From assembly GCA_022315425.1 (NCBI GenBank), contig JAIUPT010000031.1:62001-126000 (forward strand): a stretch of DNA of 64,000 nucleotides, written 5' to 3'. Below the pieces are notes generated by a model. That model ran no database searches. It was given only the letters and a program-made list of their open reading frames with translations, and was not told where the DNA came from. The DNA is from Pseudevernia furfuracea. Lineage: Eukaryota > Ascomycota > Lecanoromycetes > Lecanorales > Parmeliaceae. The position numbers and the translations under genes were made by a program. Shown in pieces: positions 55,311-64,000 of this stretch (position 1 is its first letter; every line of letters starts with the position of its first letter).

Positions 55311-56805
55311 TCAAGCCTTCGTCCTCACCGCCCCCTCCCTCGCCCCGGCCCCAAGCCTCCGCTTGCTGACCAACCTCACCCCGGCCGCCAGCATAATCAA
55401 CCCCTCGACCCCCAACACAACGGCCAACGTAACCATAGCGCCAATAACGCCCGCAACAGGCCTACTCACACCACCCCCACCCGTCCCACCGCCCGAAGAA
55501 GAAGGCGCCGTAAGACCACCCTCCGGCGCGCACACCCCCGTCGAATTCCCACACGCCCGGCACCAATCCTGCTGCGACCCGACCGCGAACCTCTCCATCC
55601 CCGTCACAAACGCGTCCCAACTCAACGCCAGACTCTGCTGCCCGAACAGCGGATAAGGCGTCGGAGTCGACGAATTCCCCGTCGTGCCATTGTGCCACAG
55701 GAACCTGACCTGGAGATCGCCCGTGGCCGGAAACGGCGACGGCGCCACGTCCGTAAAGAGCTCGAACGTCATCGTGGACGCGTAGTCCGGGATACCGATC
55801 CAATCGGCGCCGAGAGATGTGAGGTTCGCGAGGCCGAAGAAGGATTGGAATTGGCCGTAGGCGCCGAGTTGGAGATTGATGGGGGCGGTGGTGCCGTTGG
55901 AGGTGATGGTGGTGTTGAGGGCGGAGAGGATTTGGGCGGCGAGGGTGGCGCCGGCGATGGCGCGGATGGGGTCGGAGGCGTTGTAGGCGAGGTTGTATTC
56001 GTGGGTGTCGGCTAGGGTGCGGATTTGGAGGAGGGTTTCGGGGGTGAGGAGGGTGGAAGAGGGGATGGTGGCGTTGTGGATGGTGGCAACGTTGAGGTAG
56101 TCGAAGACTAGGTGGGGCGGGCTTTGTTAGTTTGGCTAGAAAGAAGGGCGGGAAGAATGGAGATGGAGGAAGAAGGTTCTTACTTGAGTAGGCGTTATAG
56201 AAAGTCGCCTGGCTGGCGTTGAAGGTGGTGTTGATGGTTGGGAGAATGCTGCTGTAGAAGGCTTGGGTGCTGTTTAGGAGATCCATGTATTCAGGCGACG
56301 TGAAGTAGTTATTGGAGCTGATCTCGGCATTTGCGCAATTGCTCGCGCCCTGTAGCCAAGCACTGTCCTCACTCCCTGTGCCGGTGGTGAGTGTCTGGAT
56401 AGGGATGATTTGGTATCCATTCAGCGGTGCTGCTACTGGAGTGCCATTGCCGAGTATCTGCGATCCGAGTGTAGTGCCAACAGGAGGATAGAGGCCTTGT
56501 AAAAATCCTTGCGCGGAAGGCCAGAGGACATTGTCGAGAGGCGCCGAGGCAGCGATCTGAGACACCTTTACATTGTTTGTTTCGATGCCGTTGATGGGGG
56601 AGGTGCCATTGATGTAGTTCTCACGGAACCAGGTGCCAGAGGAGAAGATCTCGCTGTATCCCAAGTCTGTGAGTTTGGTGGGAGGATAGGCTTTTGTTGT
56701 GCGGTCGCCGTGGCGGGAGAAGATGTAGAGGCCGAGGACAGTTTCGGCGGCTTGGGTGAGGGGGAGGAGGAGGAGGGCGAAGGGGAGAAGGGTCTGTGAG
56801 AGCAT
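55311..56805 (-). CDS. Histidine acid phosphatase family protein, 472 aa
   Basis: Two exons, 56805-56184 and 56107-55311, sum to 473 codons with the stop. A signal peptide (MLSQTLLPFALLLLPLTQAA) is followed by LGLYIFSRHGDRTTK, with the phosphohistidine motif RHGDR at residues 31-35. FDYLNVATIHNA joins across the 76-base intron. The usual HD proton-donor motif is not seen; PDYASTMTFELF stands in its place, as in one fungal subgroup I recall. The second half is heavily glycosylated (NASD, NTT, NGTT, NLTS). A Gly-rich stalk leads to a membrane segment (VIGAMVTLAVVLGVEGLIML) and a short basic tail, so the enzyme is surface-anchored. Use in phosphate scavenging is inferred. The third-codon G/C richness of exon 2 opens long antisense frames that are not genes. 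Confidence 0.88.
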
Positions 56806-57569
56806 ATTGTCGAGGTGTCAGTTGACAGAATGACAATGAGAAGAAGAAGAAGAAGAAGAAGAAGAAGAAGAAGAAGAAGAAGAAGAAGAAGAGGAGCTGA
56901 GGAGCTGGAAGAAGAAAAGGAGAACTATAGAGGAGGAGTACACACCACCTCAATTGAATTTGCAAGTCTTCTTCTTATCGTTATAACTATATAAGGTAAG
57001 AAGGTATTGCATCACATACGGTAGTAGGTACACCAACCCCACTTTAGGTGCCACATCCAACGCCAAGTCTAGACCCTTCGCCTATCATAGATCTAATCTT
57101 TATTGGGCCTAGTCACCCCTGCTCTCCCTTGCAATTGGAACTTGGAGGCTTTAACATTAGGAAGGTCGTTTCATCGCGCTTCAGATAGACCGTAGAGGTA
57201 GCGATAGCGAGGTTATGTGTGGTGGTATGGTGGTGTGGTGAGTCCTCTTGCCGCCTGGCTGCTTCATGCAAATGTAGCATCTAAGAAACAAACCGTGAAC
57301 GCAGACAATGCGGCACACGTTGGATGTTTTTTTCTCTTGTAAAGAACAGCATCACGAATCGAATAAATGAAATCGCTCAACATGCCAATGATACACACGT
57401 CCACTTGGTACAAGGTGCATATGCGCGCAGTGCTCCGCCCTGACCGTGACAGGCCACATATAATGTCATGGCAGAAACCGTCTCCACCGGAGACGGTAAA
57501 GAGGGTACAAGAAACGAACAATCAGAGCCACATAGTCCTTTCGGGCACCATACCTTGCCAAGACGATGC
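56806..57569. other. Intergenic
   Basis: Upstream of the phosphatase gene and downstream of striatin. Holds the trinucleotide tract listed next. No gene was seen. Confidence 0.5.
56838..56891 (-). repeat. (CTT)n microsatellite upstream of the phosphatase start
   Basis: About 17 AAG units on the plus strand, read as CTT in the direction of the gene, beginning about 33 bases before the ATG. It is a likely CT-rich leader or core promoter element. Confidence 0.9.
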
Positions 57570-60325
57570 CTACCTGCCTGGATCCCCGTTGGACCTCGAA
57601 AACACTTTCACCACACCATCCCCGCCTCCACTGACTACCCACCTGCCATCCTGACTCCACACAACGCTGCAGATACCTTCTCCGCGCATGAGCCTGTGGC
57701 TCGTGATTTCTTGTGCGCAGGATCTCTTCTCCAGCGACCAGAAACGTAGACTAGCATCGTGGCCGGCAGACACAAGTTCCGCACCGGAGGGTGATAGCGA
57801 GAGCGCAGAGATGGCCGCGGGGTGGGCTAGCATGTTGTACGTGCATTGACCTAGATCAATCAGTATGGAGCCATGGTGCAATCAAGGGGATGATTTACCG
57901 CTGTTGGCATCGAAGAATCTGATATAGCGATCTTCGTGCCCACTGAGTATCATGCCTTCAACACCACTACTCGAGCCCGTAGGACCATGTGCCATGCTCT
58001 CATCCTCAGATACACCTCTTCCTGAGTCAAAGCTCATGCTGCCCTCCAGACCATGAGTCGTAGCAGCAATTGCATTGACGCTAGTGCCTGCAGTGCCGTC
58101 GGATGTTTCCAGGCTTGCCATCCCGACCATCTCTTCTGCCGTGCGGGTATTGTAGACGATGATCGAAGCATCAGCATACGACACAACGAAAGTGTCACCG
58201 GACATGGTCAAAGGACTGATGCAGGTGGGTGATGGGTGATCCGACCTCTCTATTCGGTGGACAAGAGAGTGTTGAAATGGTTTTAAAGTGGCTGTGTTTG
58301 GTTGTGGGGAGGACGGAAAGTTGGAGCCTGCCGATACCGAATTTGCTCTTCGACTACCCCCCGTACCTCTTCTCGACGCTTGATGAGGTGATGATGTTTG
58401 AGCCGGTGTACTGACAGCCCAGATGAGTATTGTTCCATCCGCGGCACCTGATACGATGATCGTTCTATCTGGCCCACCGTGATTTACAGACTGATCTCCA
58501 AGTATGGATCCAGAAGTTCCAGGCAGGACACAGACTGTCCACACGGCGTCTGTGTGACCATCCAATGTAGCTTTCGGATCAACCCTGCCCCGTTCCCATA
58601 CTCGTACTGTAGCGTCTTGTCCTCCCGAGAAAACCCAGCCATCTCCTTGAGCCCTACCGCCGTTGGTAAATGGCTGGTGTACAGGAGATGCCGCAAGCGA
58701 AAGGACAGCACCAGTATGGCCTCGATGGGTTTGGTCACACTTTAGATCCAGATCTTCCCCCTTGTTTGGATTGCTGCCAGCCGTCCACCTCTTAATTGTC
58801 CCGTCATCCCCAGCAGTGCAGATCTCAGGTTGCGCCGGGCTCCCTCCACCAGTGAAAATGACGGATCGTACCACGTCGAGATGACCTCTGAGTGCAAAGC
58901 GAACCTTGAATTGGCCAGGATCACCTCTAAAGCTACCACCCGTATGCGATGTCGATAACTCTCTCAGCTCATGTGATCCATCGCTTGGCCGCCTTCTCGA
59001 TAAGGAGCTTTTCCGCCTATGCGAACCGGGTCCTCCGCGTGTAGGAGATTTCAGCGCAACGTTGTTCGCGTTTGGAAAGACGTCGGTATCAAGTCTCTGT
59101 GGTAATGTTTGCTCTGGCGCAGGCCGGTCTTCAGTGGGAGGAGGCTCTGCAGGATCATCAAAATTCCATCCATCTGCGTCGGCAGCCTCCTGCTCTTCCG
59201 ATGTTCTTGGGTTCTCCTCGTCTTCACGAGGAGGTACGGGTCGGCCAAATGAATCGTAGCTATGTGCCACCTTTTCAACTTGCTCATCGCGATCACGATT
59301 GGGGAAGCTGTATTCTGATCTAGTTTGATTTGACCGATCGATAGCGGTAAGAGGCGCGTTTTGCTGTTGCGCTTGTCGTTCCGGCAGACTTCGAGTCATG
59401 AAGGGTGTCTGTTCTGGTTGCTGTGAGGTGCGAGAAAGTGCTGGGATATCAGAGACTCGAGGAACAGGCGGAGGTTGATGGTTAGGCAGAGGGGATGGCC
59501 CTAGTGATCCGATATTGTTCGCTAGCTGCTTTTGTCTCTGATCAAGTCTCTGCTGAACGTAGGCCTCCTCCAAAGACCTCTGCGATTGCTGATCATTGGC
59601 ATATTGGTGATTCTGAAGCGCTTGCTCTGACTCTTCGCTATATTGCTGTTGGCCATTAAACGACAAGACATGGTACGAAACCTCCTCGATGCATTTGCCG
59701 AGGTACAACCGTGACCGATCTCTTTCCGATTCGTGTCTAAGACTTGGAGAGGATTGATCTTCGGGTTCAATGTCGAGGAAGGAGTTGTGAGGTTTGCCTA
59801 AAAATCGCGAGTCTTGTTAGCAACTAAGTAATTTGAGAGAGCCGCGATATGCCTACCCTTAATGATCGGCCTGACGTTCTGCTTTGTGACCTGACTCTCC
59901 TCTTTCTTGTCCTCTTGCGACCCAGACTGCGAAGATTTGGCCTTTTCCCTTTCCTTCTTCAGCGCATGCTCCAGAAGCCTGATGTGCTTGTCCATTGATT
60001 CCCGCAGTCTCTTGTTTGTCCTCCCGTCACCCTCAAGTTTTCCTATCCGTGACTTCATTTCCGCTCTTTCGATTTGCCAGGCATTCCGTTCCCGCTCGTG
60101 TCTATGCCATTCCGTCTGTAGGAAGCGCATTACCCCTGTAATGGAAAAGAAGGGTTAGCGGACAACTTTGGATCTTTGTAGGTAATGACGCTCATGTCAT
60201 AGTATATGCTCACCTTGTAACGTATACTCTGTGCCTTGAGGCTGCCCTCCACTATTACCTGCCTCGCTCCCACCGCCGGCACTCCCTCCGCTGCCCCCCA
60301 TGCCAGCGGAGTTCTGCCATGCCAT
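57570..60325 (-). CDS. strA: Striatin, STRIPAK scaffold subunit, 856 aa
   Basis: Four exons, 60325-60214, 60135-59857, 59797-57899 and 57850-57570, sum to 857 codons with the stop. After a Gly-rich start, YTLQGVMRFLQTEWHRHERE opens the caveolin-binding and coiled-coil segment, which continues through KSRIGKLEGDGRTNKRLRES to about residue 110. A long disordered middle (Gln/Ser/Pro-rich) leads to six or seven WD40 repeats, with GHLDVVRSVIF, GHTGAVLSLAASP, GQDATVRVWERG, GHTDAVWTVCVLP, HEDRYIRFFD, AHPAAISALSLSPSG and DGRWVVSGGGDGVVKVF. Striatin is the PP2A regulatory subunit and scaffold of STRIPAK, needed in fungi for hyphal fusion and sexual development (Sordaria PRO11, Aspergillus StrA). The length and order match the family. 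Confidence 0.94.
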
Positions 60326-61221
60326 TATCTCCTAGGCTCTCACAACCGCACAATCATTACCGTTTCCCTAGACTCGACTGATAGATATCTGGGTTGGCGC
60401 TTTGTCGAATGGCTTTCACAGGTTGAGCTATTACAGTCGTGAGCTGTGAATCTGAAGCTCTTCTCGTTCTAGAGCGATGCGGATTTGGCCTAAACGATGG
60501 TAAGGAGGTAGATATGAGTTATACCCCAGTTATCTATCCCGCAAGTCAAGTGAATGGCCTTAACTATAATAACACATCAACGGTTGTTAACGGGTAGGGA
60601 CGTCAACGGTTTTGTTGGCTGTGAATTCGAAGTTCCAAGTTGGCAGCCGATCTGTCGCGCCAAGCATAATAGGGCTGAGATGTCCCGCGTTTTCTTTCTC
60701 CTTTTTCGCCTCTCCGCTAGCTTTACAATATCTTCTTGATAACACCTTCTTACGCCTTTCAAAGAGGGGCTTTGGAAAATCGAGGTTGGGTCCTGTTGGC
60801 AAAAATTTGGGGCTTGATGCTGGAGGGTCATGAGATTTTGAAACCTCGTGTCCATCAGCTAGCTGGCTTAGATCTTGAGGACCACGACATCGCGTGACCC
60901 CTTTCGACTACCTTACCAGCTTGGTGCAATTGCTAAAAGACAAGACTACCTTAGAGGAATCAGTTCTTCTTTCAATTGGTGAATGCCCTATTAATACCCA
61001 GGTACTATACTTATTTGGAAAGCGACTCGTAGATACCTTTCTCAACCCGTGTATTTCCCCTTCAATATTCATGGGATTCAGCTATTGTATCGCAGATTGG
61101 TAAACAGAAATCGACCATGATTTCAACAGCCACGAGCCACGAACATAATGCTTCGTCTACCCAGTTAAGAGTACACTTATACACCAAAGTTCCTCGCTCT
61201 CCATCGAGCCTCAATACCTCT
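60326..61221. other. Intergenic
   Basis: Promoter of striatin on the left and 3' end of RAD14 on the right. Small frames only. Confidence 0.5.
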
Positions 61222-62436
61222 CTAGAACTCCAACTCCTCAACCTCCATCCCACACTCTACGCACGTCTTCATCCCAACCCCTTCGTCCCCCTCAACCGGT
61301 CTCCCCCAAACATGCGTATGCTTCACCCCCCTCCCCACCTCATCCCCAAACTCCCCTCCGCCATCACCCCTCCTCCCCCGCCTATAAGCCTCCACCCTCG
61401 TCTTCTTCTTCAACTCCTGCAACTTCACCCTAAACTTCCCCTCCTTCTTCCTCTTCTTCTCCCCCTCCCTCCTCTCAAACTCTTCATCCAACCTATCCCC
61501 CCCGCCCCACTTCTTCTCGCTGAAAGCGTACTCCTCAACCTGATACCGCAAATAAAGCATCATATTATTCCACGTACTCTTATGCGGATTCGGCCGCTCC
61601 AGATGCGGCAGCAACTCCGCATCCTTGAGTTCCGGATCCGTCAACAAGTAATCCTCCCTGGCCTCCGTCTTCGTAAGCAAGCTGTACCGGTCCGGGAACT
61701 TCTCCTTGCACGCATTGCAAACGGAGCAATGCAGCACCTCCGCCCACTTCCAATCGATCTCCAAACCGCCACACTCCCTGCACTTTTTGCTCCCCAGCGC
61801 CGCCTCCTCCGACAGCACGCTCAGCCCGGGCTCGAACGGCCCCGCCTTCTGCTCCCGGAGCGACCGCAGGAGTTGATGTCGCTCCCACTCCTTCATCGTC
61901 ATGTGCGCCGGTTTCTCATCCGCTCCCGACGCATGCAACGCTTTGTTGTGCGGATCATCCTCCGCGGTCAAGAACCCACCCTTCGTATCCGTCATCTTAC
62001 TGAAGTCGTATTCCACAAACTTTGTAAAGTTCCTCGCCGGCTGGATTTCGTCCAACGGGCGAAAGCCGCCGGGCTTCGCTGCCGGTGCTGTACTTCGCGC
62101 ATCTCGTAGAGTGGAAGTGACGCCGGCTGTGGTGGAGGAGTAGGGACGTTTTTGGCCGGCGGCGAGGTTGTTGAAGGTGAGGTTGCTGGAGGAGCGGTTG
62201 AGGGAGGTGGGGGCGTCGGTGTTGTTGCGGGCATCGGATTCGCGTTGGGAGCGGAGGGCTTTGGCTTTGAGGCGGTTGATTTCCTGGAATGTCGGTCAGA
62301 AGGGCGGTAGAATAGAGGGCGAATATGCGGGGCATACGATATTCTTGACTTGCTCTGGTGTGAGGGGCGCTCTTGGGAGGACTCCGGGGTTGGAGGGCGC
62401 TGTTTGCGGAGGGGGCGTTGAAGGACGTTCAGTCAT
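61222..62436 (-). CDS. rad14: DNA repair protein Rad14 / XPA, 386 aa
   Basis: Two exons, 62436-62338 and 62283-61222, sum to 387 codons with the stop, with a 54-base intron between KNI and EINRLKAKALR. XPA/Rad14 binds damaged DNA and positions the other factors of nucleotide excision repair in the nucleus. The zinc finger reads CREC-x17-CNAC, followed by FPDRYSLLTKTEAREDYLLT, a family signature. Then comes the DNA-binding half (PHKSTWNNMMLYLRYQVEEY, KWGGGDRLDEEFERREGEKK, VKLQELKKKTR). The N-terminal third is disordered with a helix rich in Arg and Gln. The C-terminus TCVECGMEVEELEF carries a second Cys pair. The length is close to yeast Rad14. Confidence 0.94.
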
Positions 62437-62808
62437 TTTGGCGCGATTTTGATAGGAGATATCTCAGATGGTCTGGACTGTTATCGTAGACTACGGTACA
62501 ATTCAAAGATCTGAATGTTGATAATAGAGGTAGTGATTAAAAGTGAAAAGATGGAGAGTGGCGTGAGGAGGCAGCCTACAAAACTATAATATTGAGCTTC
62601 ACAATGGTCTATCCACATTAGGTGGTGAGTGCTGAGGCCACAGGTTTTGTATTGTTGGTTTTGAACCTCAGGAACTTTGGGGGACAAAGAGAGCAATTGG
62701 GAATCTGACCAGCACTCCAATGAGATCTAAACACATCGCCCTCATTTTACACAGCAAGCACAGGAGATGCCATGCCTGCAGAGTATCCTTTCCCAAGAAT
62801 GTCCGAGC
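62437..62808. other. Intergenic between RAD14 and PHO88
   Basis: Short upstream region of RAD14 and 3' region of PHO88, both minus strand. No gene was seen. Confidence 0.5.
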
Positions 62809-63543
62809 CTACTCTTCCTTGACACCCCCACTGCCAGCTCTCTCCGCTTGTTCAATGCTCTTCTTATCCGCCTTGGGATCCCCTCCACCACCCATTCCCA
62901 TCATGCCACCCGCGCTCTTCCACGGTCTCTTCAAGTCCCCAATAGCCGGCTGCCCGAAGAGATGGATCTTTATCAGATTCCCTTCAAATGCGCCCTTGAG
63001 CGGGATGATCGACTGGATCAGCAGCGGGTTCGTGTACTTCATGTATAGATGCATGAAGCCCATCATTCCAATTCCCATCAACTGCGATTTATACATCCCC
63101 TTCAACTGCTGTAGATCATATGAGTGGACCGTCGTGGTGATGAGTTTGGGTTCTTCGGCTGAGCCCATTGGGGCTGGCTCGACGTATTTGAGGGTGGTCA
63201 GATCTTGCAACACAGCAGTCAGCGGGCACTCCACAACTCGCCCAAAGCGAATGAGACTTACCCTTCTTCGCGTTGATCTTCATCTGCATGTAAAAATAAA
63301 TGCCCATAATGATGAGATTTGAGACGACGTAAAGAACGCGGACGCCCAAAAGAACTTGAGGGTCTTCGAAGGGTATCTTCTTAGATACTTGCATCATGCC
63401 GAGGATGATGAGCAGATTGGTGCTATAGAGATTAGAGTCAGCATGGGGCAGGCCAGATCACAGCTACAGCTCGTGCGATCATTCCGCAAGGGCGAGGCAA
63501 CAGGAACATACATCTGGGGATTAGCCAGACTGAGGCCCGACAT
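62809..63543 (-). CDS. PHO88: Pho88 / Snd3 ER membrane protein, 195 aa
   Basis: Three exons, 63543-63512, 63422-63262 and 63203-62809, give 196 codons with the stop. Signatures are GMMQVSKKIPFEDPQVLLGV, FYMQMKINAKK, DLTTLKYVEPAPMG, ITTTVHSYDLQQLKGMYKS, GIGMMGFMHLYMKYTNPLLI and IHLFGQPAIGDLKRPWK, in family order. Pho88 was found through phosphate transport in yeast and is now known as Snd3, part of a route that inserts membrane proteins into the ER. Two membrane segments are visible. The C-terminus is charged and Gly/Met-rich (GGMMGMGGGGDPKADKK). The start MSGLSLANPQ gives the usual short lumenal end. The length fits the family. Confidence 0.95.
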
Positions 63544-64000
63544 GGCTGGAAGGTTGCACGGAGACGGCTTATCTAAAGGGTCTTGAAAGCGCACTGAGCT
63601 GTACGAGGTTGTACGAAGAGAAGAATGACGAGTTTGTTGAATTGGAAACTTTTTCAGAAGTGAAAGATGGCGGGCGAGCCTGGAGGACACCTACTCTAGA
63701 TTCTACGACACAATTTGATAGGCACATGACACTAAGGCTTTTGTATCGGACGCGATCTAACCGCGAGTCTGCGTGTCTGCCAACCGAGCCACCATCATCC
63801 TTTTATGAAAGGTTTTACAGTTCATGAGATCCTCAAGGGGAAGCCGGTATAAACATCATCAGTTGTCTTTTGGCTCTCCCTTGTTCAATTTTTCCGAAAT
63901 GTTATTGAGGTATCATTCCGTGGACCCATTCTTCCCAGACGCCATGAACACCAACAAGCCTTTGCCCTATTTCGAGACTGCTACCTATTCCACTCCCCGT
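63544..64000. other. Right edge, upstream of PHO88
   Basis: Promoter of PHO88 and sequence running to the window end. An ATG near 63899 lies too close to the edge to judge. Confidence 0.5.

Noticed and set aside
55095..56015. 306-codon plus-strand open frame
   Set aside because: Antisense to the second exon of the acid phosphatase gene. The composition (Arg/Pro/His then Gly/Glu-rich) is the mirror of G/C-ending codons.
61117..62109. 330-codon plus-strand open frame
   Set aside because: Antisense to RAD14, Leu/Pro/Arg-rich and without motifs.

Overview
The window is nuclear DNA from a filamentous ascomycete (Pezizomycotina). Genes carry short GT-AG introns of about 45-180 bases with CTAAC/CTGAC-like branch sites. 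The gene content fits: fungal NACHT/STAND proteins, a HET-domain gene, GH71, GH55 and GH16 wall enzymes, a rhodopsin-like membrane protein and an F-box/DUF7730 family. Dothideomycetes is my best guess, but nothing here proves the class. I rebuilt exon structures by hand; where exon lengths sum to a whole number of codons I say so.

The left two thirds (about 1-45 kb) is accessory in character. It has long gene-poor gaps and at least four broken genes: a membrane protein near 3 kb, an aminoglycoside-phosphotransferase (APH) family gene at 4.8-6.3 kb, a NACHT receptor at 7.1-12.1 kb and a HET-domain gene at 31.3-33.3 kb. The NACHT pseudogene carries two solo LTRs, and one of these was itself hit by a 1.27 kb terminal-repeat retrotransposon in miniature (TRIM) with 133-base LTRs. 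A third related solo LTR lies at 15.1 kb. A complete five-exon NACHT-ankyrin receptor (16.3-21.1 kb) stands beside the dead one. This part also encodes exported and cell-wall proteins: a GH16 CRH transglycosylase, GH71 and GH55 glucanases, a lysozyme-like secreted protein, an aspartic-protease-like membrane protein lacking the DTG motifs, and several small secreted proteins of unknown role.

The right third (about 45-64 kb) is denser and mostly conserved housekeeping genes: PIG-P/GPI19, OsmC, histidine acid phosphatase, striatin, RAD14/XPA and PHO88, along with a rhodopsin-like membrane protein, a DUF7730-type protein and one small secreted protein. All these reading frames are intact. No rRNA, tRNA or CRISPR was found. 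The window therefore runs from repeat-hit, receptor-rich accessory DNA into a conserved block. The most unusual structure is the nested LTR/TRIM insertion in the NACHT pseudogene, whose empty site is preserved in the sister LTR copy.
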